64,000 nucleotides of DNA, from assembly GCA_963808725.1 (NCBI GenBank), contig CAWEGO010000001.1:992001-1056000 (forward strand). Direction: 5' to 3'. The notes beneath the pieces are model-generated. The model searched no databases. It saw only the letters and a program-made list of their open reading frames with translations, and was not told the origin of the DNA. Both the position numbers and the translations under genes were made by a program. This DNA is from JAHFUA01 sp963808725. Lineage in GTDB: Bacteria > Acidobacteriota > Terriglobia > Terriglobales > Acidobacteriaceae. Shown here piece by piece: positions 29,477-37,840 of the stretch; within the stretch, counting starts at the first letter, position 1, and each line of letters opens with the position of its first letter.

Positions 29477-29973
29477 CAGTTTTCCTTGTGATGTTTGCGC
29501 GCCGCCGCTCAGGGCGGGAGACAGGTGATTGTCTCAGCGCTAGCCGGCTCTCAGACCGACCCGCTGTCGGAGTGCTGGCAGTGGAACGGGCGTCTGATCT
29601 ACGCCGGGGATGTACGGCGGGGGTTGCATCCCTGATCGACTGCTCGATCCCTACAATGTCACAATATGCCCAACTCGCTTTCCAGTCAAGACAACCCCTA
29701 GTAACTCTCTAACCACAGGTGTCCTCAGCCACAACCCACTCAGACACAGCCGACGAAGAGAGGGCGTACAGGCGTACAGAGCCAATCTGGGTCCAATAAG
29801 GACATGATGTGGACACGGCTTCTTGGGCCGGCCTCGCACGGAGCGGCCTGCCCTCCAGTTCTCACCATCTACAGCCAGAGATGGCAGCCTGCATCCATCT
29901 CTTGCTGACATAATGCTGACATGGTCACCAGCGAAAAAACTAACCAGCGCATACACCGCATAAATAGAGGCAT
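29477..29973. other. 500-base stretch without a gene
   Basis: No frame has a ribosome site and recognisable product. The sequence is more AT-rich than its neighbours toward 29930-29970 and includes a short near-repeat GGGCGTACAGGCGTACAG (29762-29779). It is probably non-coding sequence of the integrated element. Confidence 0.4.
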
Positions 29974-30048
29974 TTCTCCTCATCAACCTGCCACGACCGT
30001 GTGACTCTGGATCAGCATATCTGGGTTCGAATCCCTGGGGGGCAGCCA
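29974..30048 (+). tRNA. Degenerate tRNA-Gln(CTG)-like sequence, probable attachment-site copy
   Basis: The 3' half reads as a tRNA: anticodon loop CTCTGGA with CTG at 30007-30009, T-loop TTCGAAT at 30028-30034, discriminator G and an encoded CCA at 30046-30048. The 3' acceptor strand GGGGGCA and GCCA end fit glutamine tRNAs. The 5' half does not fold well: the D stem is not formed, the anticodon stem pairs only at its top, the T stem has one mismatch, and acceptor base 2 is mismatched. This suggests the 3' part of a tRNA-Gln gene left by site-specific integration, with unrelated or decayed sequence upstream. Confidence 0.45.
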
Positions 30049-30064
30049 ATTTATTATCAAGCAC

Positions 30065-30195
30065 TTACCTCGGTTTTTTCAAGTTGAAGTTCTCCCCGGT
30101 GTGACGCAAAGGGTGCCGTGCGTTGATTGCCCGGCGCACCAGCTTCAGCTCCGGGTGCTGATACTTCATGGCCGCGGCTACTTCGGATTCGATGG
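30065..30195 (-). pseudogene. C-terminal fragment of a tyrosine integrase
   Basis: On the minus strand a short frame ends at TAA 30065 and reads EVAAAMKYQHPELKLVRRA then INARHPLRHTGENFNLKKP. The AMKYQHPE segment matches the end of phage-type site-specific integrases, where this Tyr is the nucleophile. No preceding Arg/His boxes are encoded upstream. Its position 17 bases from the tRNA-Gln-like 3' end is the classic place for an integrase gene. It is a relic, unless the rest was lost by assembly. Confidence 0.5.
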
Positions 30196-30253
30196 ATTTG
30201 CATCATCCTTCTGTCACAGGTTTCCGCCAAGCGCGTCGGGTGCGGTTGTCGCG

Positions 30254-32431
30254 TTAGTTATTCCTGCGCCGAAGTAAGACCACGATCGATCTCGGGGCCG
30301 CTATGTATTTCGCCCGCTCGAGAGGGGCTCCGTGGTCCGAGCAATCGTCTGGACTCGGCAAAGCTGTGTCCACGATTCTCCGCCACTCCTGCGCTGTACC
30401 TTCCTGGACTTGGAACTCCAGCTCTTCCCAGTACGCATTGATCATCACGTAGAAATCATCATCGCCTTGAGAGCCGCCGTGCAGGCAGAATGCCAGGCTG
30501 CGAGAGTCGTGGGAGAAATCGACCGTCGGACCGGCTCCGTACCAGGAGACGTCCTCCCGCCAGAATCTGCTGCGGCTCAGGGCAGGATGATTTTTCCGGA
30601 ATGCAATCATGCCCTTGAAGAAACGGAAGATATCCTCATTCGCCCGAAGTTGGCTCCAGTCCAGCCATCCAGTTTCGTTGTCCTGGTTATAGGGATTGTT
30701 GTTGCCAAACTGCGTGTTCAGGAATTCATCCCCCGCGCGGAACATTGGGGTCCCGTTCGACAGCAACAGCAAGCAGCAGAAATTCTTAACTTGCTTCCGG
30801 CGCAGTGCGCGTACCTCCGCGGGCACGCCCTCGTCCCCTTCCTGCCCGCAGTTCCAACTGTAATTGTCGTCCATGCCATCCTGGTTGTTGTGACCATTGG
30901 CCCAGTTCCGCTTGCGGTCGTAGGAGACGAGATCATAAAGAGTGAAGCCGTCGTGAGAAGTTACATAGTTCACACTCTGGTAGGCGTGATAAGCCTCGGC
31001 GCGCGTATCAGGAAAGAGGTCATCGCTGCCATAGATGCGCCGCATCACGTCCGGAACCATACCCGGATCACTCTTAACGAAACGGCGGATATCGTCGCGA
31101 AACCGTCCGTTCCACTGGAGCCAAGTCAGGCCTGGGAATCCGCGACCGAGCTGATAAGCGGCCGTGTCCCAGGGTTCTGCGATCAAACGTAACCGGCCCA
31201 ACTCCGGATCAGCCGCAATTTCGCTGAAAATAGGAGCGTCGCCCCAGTTGAGCGATCCATCCGCGTTGCGGCTAAACACAGACGCCAGATCGAAGCGGAA
31301 TCCATCGATATGCATTTCTTGTTTCCAACAACGCAAGCTGTCCATCACCATCTTGCGCACGTGTGCCTGGCCGAAATTCAAGGTATTGCCCGTACCAGAG
31401 TAGTTGGCGTACGGGTTTGCCGGATCGGAGGACAGCATGTAATAGCCCGCGGCGTCGAAACCCTTGAAGCTGTAGATCGGGCCCCTGTGGTCGCCCTCGC
31501 AAGTGTGGTTGTACACCACGTCAAGCACCACGCCGATATCAGCCTGATGAAAGGCCTTCACCAGGTTTCGAAATTCAAGATGCTGCTCATCATCGTCTCG
31601 GGTACTCGCATACTGCGCATGCGGTGCGAAGAAGTTCAAGGGCATGTAGCCCCAGTAGTCGCCTTCCTGCGAATCGCGCTGAAAAATCGGCATCAGTTCG
31701 ACAACCGTTATCCCGAGATCCTTCAGGTATGGGATCTTGTCCACCAGACCGGCATACGTGCCGGCACGAGATGGATCTACGCCAGAGTTGGGGTTCTTGG
31801 TGAAGCCCTTCACGTGAAGTTCGTAGATGATTGCATCAGACTCGTGATGCGGTGACCGGTCTCCGGTCCAGTCAAGACTCGGCCGGTGACCGGCAAGCAC
31901 TCCTAAAGGCGCCCGGCCTGCGTTTGGTCCTTCCTGCATAGCCAGTTTGCGATCAAAGCCGGGTGGGAAGAAAACGCATTTCGCATAGGGGTCGAGCAGA
32001 ACCTTCTGCGGGTCGAAGCTGTGAAGGTAAGAAGAAGTCTCTCCCGACACGGAGTATGCGTAGTAACGAGCCTCACCCATCTCGGCGAGCGGGATCCTGC
32101 AGTGCCATACCCGCCCCGACTTGTTACGCAGAAAATCGAAGCGGAACGTCACCAAGGGGTTCACCAGATCGGCGGAAGAATAGAGCAATAGAGTGACACC
32201 CTCCGCATGTTCCGAGTGAACGGCAAAGTTGAACACCTGCTCCGCTTCGATCCAGGTGACACCCAGCGGCAATGGACTGCCCTCAGCCTGCTCCCATGTC
32301 GGACGTTTCGCAGGTGCAGCCGCTGTGGGTTGGGGCGCGTCGGCTGGAAAGCCCACGCCGGCAAGCACCATATGGGTTGAATTGGTCACGCTGCCCCTCT
32401 GTAATCGGTTGGACTGCCACCGGCTCTCCAT
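30254..32431 (-). CDS. glgX: Second glycogen debranching enzyme (GH13, GlgX-type)
   Basis: The start is ATG 32431, sharing a base with the pgl stop (TAATG) and preceded by AGGAG. The 725-aa product begins with a CBM48-type domain (PLPLGVTWIEAEQVFNFAVH). The isoamylase/debranching barrel has catalytic Asp in GFRFDLASVF (about residue 380), Glu in LIAEPWD (about 418) and Asp in TSHDGFTL (about 495). The frame is intact, unlike the copy at 16664-18863. The two are clear paralogues but diverged. It ends the minus-strand carbon cluster and, with glgP at 39528, opens stored glycogen. Confidence 0.92.
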   Translation of the reverse strand: MESRWQSNRLQRGSVTNSTHMVLAGVGFPADAPQPTAAAPAKRPTWEQAEGSPLPLGVTWIEAEQVFNFAVHSEHAEGVTLLLYSSADLVNPLVTFRFDFLRNKSGRVWHCRIPLAEMGEARYYAYSVSGETSSYLHSFDPQKVLLDPYAKCVFFPPGFDRKLAMQEGPNAGRAPLGVLAGHRPSLDWTGDRSPHHESDAIIYELHVKGFTKNPNSGVDPSRAGTYAGLVDKIPYLKDLGITVVELMPIFQRDSQEGDYWGYMPLNFFAPHAQYASTRDDDEQHLEFRNLVKAFHQADIGVVLDVVYNHTCEGDHRGPIYSFKGFDAAGYYMLSSDPANPYANYSGTGNTLNFGQAHVRKMVMDSLRCWKQEMHIDGFRFDLASVFSRNADGSLNWGDAPIFSEIAADPELGRLRLIAEPWDTAAYQLGRGFPGLTWLQWNGRFRDDIRRFVKSDPGMVPDVMRRIYGSDDLFPDTRAEAYHAYQSVNYVTSHDGFTLYDLVSYDRKRNWANGHNNQDGMDDNYSWNCGQEGDEGVPAEVRALRRKQVKNFCCLLLLSNGTPMFRAGDEFLNTQFGNNNPYNQDNETGWLDWSQLRANEDIFRFFKGMIAFRKNHPALSRSRFWREDVSWYGAGPTVDFSHDSRSLAFCLHGGSQGDDDFYVMINAYWEELEFQVQEGTAQEWRRIVDTALPSPDDCSDHGAPLERAKYIAAPRSIVVLLRRRNN

Positions 32432-33126
32432 TACACGGTCAGATCTCCTGCCGCCGCACGATCGGCGAAAACTAGAGCCTGCTCCTGGCAAATCCGTCCG
32501 GCCGGAATCGAGAGATCGCCCTTGCGCAGGCGAGCCAGCATGCCAGCTTTCTCACTACCCGTCGCCAACCACAGGATGCGCCGGGCGCGATTGATGATCG
32601 GATACGTCAATGTCATTCGCCGTCTTCCCTCGTAGACGCCGGTCACAGCCACATCGCTGTCGGTGACGTTGAGTACCGGATCGCCGGGCACCAAAGAGGC
32701 AGTGTGTCCGTCTGGCCCAAGGCCGAGGTGGACCAGGTCCAGCGTCGGCGGTGAACCAGCGATCTCCCGCAAAGTCGAGGCATACTGCCTGGCCGCGGCT
32801 TCCAGGTCCGACGATTCCACGGGCATGGCATGGATCTGCTCCGGGCGAATCGGCGAGCGATCAAGCAGGCTCTCGCGAAGATGCGTGAGATTTCTATCCG
32901 GATGCTCCGCCGGCGCCACGCGTTCGTCCACTTGCACTACCTGTACGTGTTCCCACGGGAGTTCTTCGTTGGCCAGCGCGCGCAGCATGATCCAGGGAGT
33001 ATGGCCACCGCTGACGGCCATAACGAACTGCCCCCGCGCAGCGACCGCGGCGCCAGCTTCCTCGGCAATGAATTTCGCCGCCGCTCGGGCGGTGGCTTCG
33101 TCGTCGGGAAAGACTTCGATCTTCAT
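32431..33126 (-). CDS. pgl: 6-phosphogluconolactonase
   Basis: The start is ATG 33126, with GGAGG upstream and 22 bases after the zwf stop; an earlier in-frame ATG at 33183 would overlap zwf. The 231-aa protein has the NagB/SugarP-isomerase-like fold of DevB-type lactonases: FVMAVSGGHTPWIMLRAL, VQVDERVAP, NLTHLRESLL, and LDLVHLGLGPDGHTASLVPG. It hydrolyses 6-phosphogluconolactone to 6-phosphogluconate, the second step of the oxidative pentose-phosphate pathway. It is translationally coupled to glgX downstream. Confidence 0.94.
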   Translation of the reverse strand: MKIEVFPDDEATARAAAKFIAEEAGAAVAARGQFVMAVSGGHTPWIMLRALANEELPWEHVQVVQVDERVAPAEHPDRNLTHLRESLLDRSPIRPEQIHAMPVESSDLEAAARQYASTLREIAGSPPTLDLVHLGLGPDGHTASLVPGDPVLNVTDSDVAVTGVYEGRRRMTLTYPIINRARRILWLATGSEKAGMLARLRKGDLSIPAGRICQEQALVFADRAAAGDLTV

Positions 33127-33148
33127 CCCGGCCTCCGGCTTCCGAATC

Positions 33149-34558
33149 TCAAGCAGCCCGGCCGGTGACGGCTGAGGCCTCATGTCCAACAACCGGGTTG
33201 TGCCAGCCCCCGACCGGGGTCACTCGCTCGACCTCATTCGGACCCCAGCTATTGGGCTCGTAAGGGTAGACCGCCGTGCCTTCCTTCAGCAATGGATCGA
33301 CGATCCTCCATGCTTCTTCGACGTAATCTTCCCGCGCAAAAATGGTAGCGTCTCCGGCCATGGCATCTCCCAGCACGCGTTCGTAGGCGTCCATTTCCTC
33401 CGCACCGGGTTGGGTGCTCCCGATGATCTCCGTGGCTTCACCGCTCACTTTCTCGCCCGGAGCCATCACGGTGACGCCCATAGCAATCGTCACGTCGGGA
33501 TTGATTCGGAACCGAAAATAATTCGATCTCAGAAAATCCGCAGGTATGACGGCAGGAGGCTGTTTCAGGCGGCAGACGACTTCCGTACACGTAACCGGCA
33601 GATTTTTTCCTGCCCGGATATAGAACGGAACTCCGTACCAGCGTAAGGAATGGATCTCCAGTCTAAGAGCGGCGAAGGTCTCGGTCTCCGAATCCGGCGC
33701 CACGCCCTTTTCGTCGAGATAGCCGCGGAACTGCCCGCGAACCACGTCTTGCTCGTCCAGAGACGGAATTGCCTTCAGCACCTTCACCTTCTCGTCGCGG
33801 ACCGATTCGCTGTCCATTCTTGCCGGAGCTTCCATGGCTAGATTGCACAGGATCTGGAACAAATGATTCTGGATGACGTCGCGGATGGTGCCGGTTTGAT
33901 CGTAGAAAGCGCCGCGGCCCTGGACCCCGAAGTTCTCCGCCATCGTGATTTGCACGCTCTCGACATAGTTGCGGTTCCAGAAGGCTTCCATGAACGCGTT
34001 AGCGAACCGGAAGACCACCACGTTGTTCACTGGCCGCTTACCGAGGTAATGGTCGATCCGGAAGATCGCGCTCTCATCGAAACTTCGGAGAAGAACCCTA
34101 TTGAGATGTCGCGCGGATTCCAGGTCGTGGCCGAACGGCTTCTCGACGATAATCCGAGCTCCCGTCGCGCAGCCGTACTTCATAAGCTGGTCGAGTACCT
34201 CTTCGAACATCGTCGGCGGAATCGCAAGATAGTGCGCCGGCCGCTGCACTCCTTTGAGTTCCTTGCGAAGCGCTTCAAAGGTAGCGGGATCGTTGTAGTC
34301 TCCATCAACATAGCGGAGCAAAGAAGAAAGCTTCTCGAAGGCTGCGGGATCCACTCCGCCGTGCTTTTCGAGGCTGTCGTGAGCACGCGCCCGAAGCTGG
34401 TCGAGGTTCCAGCCAGCCTTGGCCACGCCAATGACCGGCACATTGAGGTGGCCACGCTTCACCATTGCCTGCAGCGCGGGAAAGATCTTCTTGTAGGCCA
34501 GGTCGCCGGTTGCGCCGAAGAAGACCAGGGCGTCTGAATGAGAATCAGTCACAGTCAT
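33149..34558 (-). CDS. zwf: Glucose-6-phosphate dehydrogenase
   Basis: This 469-aa enzyme starts at ATG 34558, four bases after the gnd stop. It has the N-terminal NADP-binding loop FFGATGDLAYKKIFPAL, a second conserved segment RIIVEKPFGHDLESAR, and the catalytic RIDHYLGKRPV (about residue 177). The C-terminal domain includes VPFYIRAGKNLPVTCTE. It oxidises glucose-6-P to 6-phosphogluconolactone with reduction of NAD(P)+. The length and motifs are standard and the frame intact. Confidence 0.96.
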   Translation of the reverse strand: MTVTDSHSDALVFFGATGDLAYKKIFPALQAMVKRGHLNVPVIGVAKAGWNLDQLRARAHDSLEKHGGVDPAAFEKLSSLLRYVDGDYNDPATFEALRKELKGVQRPAHYLAIPPTMFEEVLDQLMKYGCATGARIIVEKPFGHDLESARHLNRVLLRSFDESAIFRIDHYLGKRPVNNVVVFRFANAFMEAFWNRNYVESVQITMAENFGVQGRGAFYDQTGTIRDVIQNHLFQILCNLAMEAPARMDSESVRDEKVKVLKAIPSLDEQDVVRGQFRGYLDEKGVAPDSETETFAALRLEIHSLRWYGVPFYIRAGKNLPVTCTEVVCRLKQPPAVIPADFLRSNYFRFRINPDVTIAMGVTVMAPGEKVSGEATEIIGSTQPGAEEMDAYERVLGDAMAGDATIFAREDYVEEAWRIVDPLLKEGTAVYPYEPNSWGPNEVERVTPVGGWHNPVVGHEASAVTGRAA

Positions 34559-34562
34559 CTCC

Positions 34563-35597
34563 TTAAGCCACTTTGGGATTGCCGCCGGATTTTTCCAGGT
34601 GTCCGCCGAATTCGTATCGCATCGCGGACAAAAGCTTGTTGGCGAAGTCGGCCTCGCCGCGCGAGCTGAATCGTTCGTAAAGCGCAGTGGTCAGGACCGG
34701 GGCCGGTACCGCTTCGTCGATCGCCGCTTTGATCGTCCAGCGCCCTTCGCCAGAGTCGGAGACACGCCCGGCAAATTTCGAAAGACTTGGGTCCTGCAGC
34801 AGAGCAATGGCGGTCAGGTCCAGCAACCAGGAGGCGATCACGCTTCCGCGGCGCCAGACCTCTGTGACGTCACGCAGGTTCAGGTCATACTGGTACTGCT
34901 CGGGATCGCGCAACGGCGTGGTTTCAGCATCTGCAGCGCTGCTGGCTTGCTTGCCGACATTGGCGGCGCGCAGGATACCCAGGCCCTCCGCGTAGGCCGC
35001 CATGATTCCGTACTCGATTCCGTTATGGACCATCTTGACGAAATGGCCGGCGCCGTTTGGACCGCAGTGCAGGTAACCCCGCTCCGCGGTACCGTCGATC
35101 TTTTCCCGCCCCGGCGTGCGCGGAACGTCGCCCATTCCGGGGGCGAGTGCAGCGAAAATTGGATCGAGCCGTTTGATGACCTCGGTCTCGCCACCAATCA
35201 TCATGCAGTAACCGCGCTCCAGACCATAGACACCGCCGCTGGTACCCACATCCACATAGTGGATTTTTCGCGGAGCTAGCTCCTTGGCGCGGCGGATGTC
35301 GTCAATGTAGTAGGAATTGCCGCCGTCGATGAGGATGTCTCCCGCTTCGAGGTGGGGCAGAAGGTCGGCGATGGTCTTGTCCACGACTGCGGCCGGCACC
35401 ATCAGCCAGACCGCTCGCGGCTTCTCGAGTTTCTTCACCAGCTCTGCGAGCGAGGCAGCGCCTGTCGCCTTCTCCTTAACCAACTCGCTCACCGCTTTGG
35501 GCGACATGTCAAAAACCACGCAGTTGTGGCCTTCGTTCATCAGCCGCCGCACCATGTTGGCGCCCATTCTTCCCAGACCGATCATTCCAAGTTGCAT
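34563..35597 (-). CDS. gnd: 6-phosphogluconate dehydrogenase, decarboxylating (short type)
   Basis: The start is ATG 35597 with TAAGGAG upstream; the frame is open further upstream without a better site. The 344-aa protein has the Rossmann loop MQLGMIGLGRMGANMVRRL, the LIDGGNSYYIDD segment, and the catalytic-lysine region YLHCGPNGAGHFVKMVHNGI. The length places it with the short (about 300-340 aa) GntZ/YqeC-type enzymes rather than the 470-aa form. It yields ribulose-5-P, CO2 and NAD(P)H. It lies between pgi and zwf with small gaps (45 and 4 bases). Confidence 0.94.
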   Translation of the reverse strand: MQLGMIGLGRMGANMVRRLMNEGHNCVVFDMSPKAVSELVKEKATGAASLAELVKKLEKPRAVWLMVPAAVVDKTIADLLPHLEAGDILIDGGNSYYIDDIRRAKELAPRKIHYVDVGTSGGVYGLERGYCMMIGGETEVIKRLDPIFAALAPGMGDVPRTPGREKIDGTAERGYLHCGPNGAGHFVKMVHNGIEYGIMAAYAEGLGILRAANVGKQASSAADAETTPLRDPEQYQYDLNLRDVTEVWRRGSVIASWLLDLTAIALLQDPSLSKFAGRVSDSGEGRWTIKAAIDEAVPAPVLTTALYERFSSRGEADFANKLLSAMRYEFGGHLEKSGGNPKVA

Positions 35598-35642
35598 AAT
35601 GTGCTCCTTAGCGAAAACAGATTTTGACACCACTGGGAGTCG

Positions 35643-37301
35643 TCATGCAGTCTCCCTAGACTTCCGGTAATACCTGATCAGGTTGTTGGTTGAACTGTCA
35701 TGCGCGAGCGGCGGCTCTGCTGGGCTCTCAAGTTCAGGGATGATGCGCTGCGCCAGGACCTTGCCCAGCTCGACGCCCCACTGGTCGAAGGAATCGATGT
35801 TCCAGATTGCGCCCTGGGTGAACACCGAGTGTTCGTATAGCGCCACCAGCTTGCCCAGGGTTTCCGGTGTCAGCCGTTCAGCCAGGATGGTGTTCGACGG
35901 ACGATTGCCCTCGAATACCCGGTGAGGAACCAGCCACTCCGGGGTGCCCTCAGCCTCGACCTGCTCAGGAGTTTTGCCGAACGCCAGCGCCTCGGTCTGC
36001 GCGCAGACGTTGGCAATCAGCATGTCGTGGTGCCGGCCCAGCGGATTGAGAGCCTCCGCAAAAGCGATGAAGTCGCACGGAATGAGCCTGGTTCCCTGAT
36101 GAATCAATTGGTAGAACGAGTGTTGACCGTTGGTTCCCGGTTCGCCCCAATAAATTGGACCGGTTTCGTGGGCCACTCTCTTGCCGTCGAGAGTGACATG
36201 CTTGCCGTTGCTCTCCATGGTGAGTTGCTGCAAATAGGCCGGGAACCGTTTCAGGTATTGCTCGTAGGGCAGGACGGCGACGGTTTGCGCGCCAAAGAAA
36301 TCGTTGTACCAGATCCCCAGAAGACCCATGAGCACCGGCAGGTTGCGCTCGAACGGGGCGGTGCGGAAGTGCTCGTCCATCTGGTGGAAACCGCTCAACA
36401 TGGCGCGAAAATTGTCCGGGCCAATAGCGACCATCGTCGACAGGCCGATTGCCGAGTCCATTGAGTAGCGGCCGCCGACCCAGTCCCAGAACTCGAACAT
36501 GTTGGCGGTATCGATGCCGAACTTCGCAACCTCGGACGCATTCGTCGAAACCGCCACAAAGTGTTTCGCAACCGACTTTTCGTCACCCCCCAATCCGGCG
36601 AGTGACCAGGCACGGGCGGTTTGGGCATTCGTCATCGTCTCCAAGGTCGTGAATGTTTTCGAGGAGATGATGAAGAGGGTTTCCGACGGATCGAGATCAC
36701 GGACGGCCTCGGCGAAATCCGTGCCGTCAATGTTCGACACGAAGCGAAACATCATCGCTCTGTCGGAGTAGTGCTTCAGAGCCTCGTAGGCCATTACCGG
36801 CCCGAGGTCGGAACCACCGATGCCGACGTTAATCACGTTACGAATGCGCTTGCCGGTGTGGCCCTTCCACTCGCCACTCCGCACCCGGGTCGCAAAATCG
36901 GCCATACGATCGAGCACCGCATGGACCTTGGGCACGACGTTCTCGCCATCCACAATGACGGATGCGTCTCGCGGCGCGCGCAGCGCGGTGTGCAACACCG
37001 CCCGCTTTTCCGTGAGGTTGATTTTCTCCCCGCGAAACATGGCCTCAATTCGTTCTTGCAGGCGGGATTCCTCGGCGAGCCGGATCAGCAGCTTGAGAGT
37101 TTTATCGGTGATGCGATTCTTCGAGTAGTCGAGGTAAAGGCCCACAGCCTCAACCGTCAGGCGCTCGCCGCGCTTTGGATCATCGGCAAAAAGCTGTCGC
37201 AAGTGTAGCTCCCGGATCCTCTTATAGTGAGTTCCCAGGTCCTTCCACGCCTGGCGTTTGACGGCCGGGCGCCCGGTGATTGCTTCTACGCGTGCTGCCA
37301 T
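35643..37301 (-). CDS. pgi: Glucose-6-phosphate isomerase
   Basis: The start is ATG 37301 with AAAGGACA upstream; the longer open frame to 37427 lacks support. The 552-aa product has the family signatures VINVGIGGSDLGPVMAYEAL, FIISSKTFTTLETMTNA, WDWVGGRYSMDSAIGLS, and GQHSFYQLIHQGTRLIPCDF. It interconverts glucose-6-P and fructose-6-P. In this cluster it can feed fructose-6-P straight to phosphoketolase or glycolysis. The frame is intact and follows the malQ relic by 100 bases. Confidence 0.96.
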   Translation of the reverse strand: MAARVEAITGRPAVKRQAWKDLGTHYKRIRELHLRQLFADDPKRGERLTVEAVGLYLDYSKNRITDKTLKLLIRLAEESRLQERIEAMFRGEKINLTEKRAVLHTALRAPRDASVIVDGENVVPKVHAVLDRMADFATRVRSGEWKGHTGKRIRNVINVGIGGSDLGPVMAYEALKHYSDRAMMFRFVSNIDGTDFAEAVRDLDPSETLFIISSKTFTTLETMTNAQTARAWSLAGLGGDEKSVAKHFVAVSTNASEVAKFGIDTANMFEFWDWVGGRYSMDSAIGLSTMVAIGPDNFRAMLSGFHQMDEHFRTAPFERNLPVLMGLLGIWYNDFFGAQTVAVLPYEQYLKRFPAYLQQLTMESNGKHVTLDGKRVAHETGPIYWGEPGTNGQHSFYQLIHQGTRLIPCDFIAFAEALNPLGRHHDMLIANVCAQTEALAFGKTPEQVEAEGTPEWLVPHRVFEGNRPSNTILAERLTPETLGKLVALYEHSVFTQGAIWNIDSFDQWGVELGKVLAQRIIPELESPAEPPLAHDSSTNNLIRYYRKSRETA

Positions 37302-37401
37302 GGCAATTGTCCTTTCTGCTGGTCTCCCCATGCGGAGAATCTTTTTGCGAAAAACGGATTGGTTGCTTCCTCCGACAATCCCGATCAATGAGAAGCAGTT
37401 T

Positions 37402-37840
37402 TCATGAGGCCCTGGCGAATTCTGCAACCCCGATGAGGCCGCCCCCGCTAAGAGCCGGGACCTCCCGAACGGCCAAGCGTTTTGCGCTTTCGGTCATTTC
37501 GCGCAGCCATTGAAAAGCCGGGGAGGACAGCAGGTCTTCGGGGCAACGCCAGCGCCAGTTCCCCTCGGCACGACCGGGCACGTTCATGCGAGCCTCTCTA
37601 CCTAGGTTGAGAAGGTCCTTTAAGGGAGCGATAGCCAGCGCAGCCACCGACGACCATGCTAGGCGCATCAGCGCTGGAGCCACCAGTATCGTGGAGATGA
37701 TCAACCCATGAAAACGCTGACGACCCCAGATCACCGATGCCATAAGGCGTGGGCAGAGAGGTGACGTGCAGCAGCAAGCCGGAAGCGCGGTATTCCGGCG
37801 GAAACGGCGAAACATCCGTTAGCCCGCCGCTGCCGCTCAT
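37402..37840 (-). pseudogene. malQ: 4-alpha-glucanotransferase with a large internal deletion
   Basis: The start ATG 37840 shares a base with the pgm stop (TAATG). The first 50 residues are a normal MalQ start (YRASGLLLHVTSLPTPYGIG, AFSWVDHLHDTGG). The sequence then jumps, with a frame change near 37650, to the MalQ C-terminus: LAIAPLKDLLNLGREARMN, VPGRAEGNWRWRCPEDLL, WLREMTESAKRLA. Roughly 400 central residues carrying the catalytic barrel are gone, leaving about 440 bases of a normal 1.5-kb gene. It cannot be an active amylomaltase. Confidence 0.85.

Larger units (their letters stand above)
27652..30253. mobile_element. Remains of an integrated element between the two carbon-metabolism clusters
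   Basis: This block contains an IS91-type transposase, a broken ParB-like gene, an excisionase-like HTH protein, a tRNA-Gln-like sequence and an integrase C-terminal fragment. It lies exactly where two metabolic gene clusters run toward each other. The tRNA-like sequence beside an integrase tail is the usual layout of one end of an integrative element. Outer boundaries and flanking repeats could not be determined. Confidence 0.55.

Noticed and set aside
29651..30064. Minus-strand 137-codon frame across the tRNA-like region
   Set aside because: It runs through the tRNA-Gln-like sequence and has no domain; open by chance.
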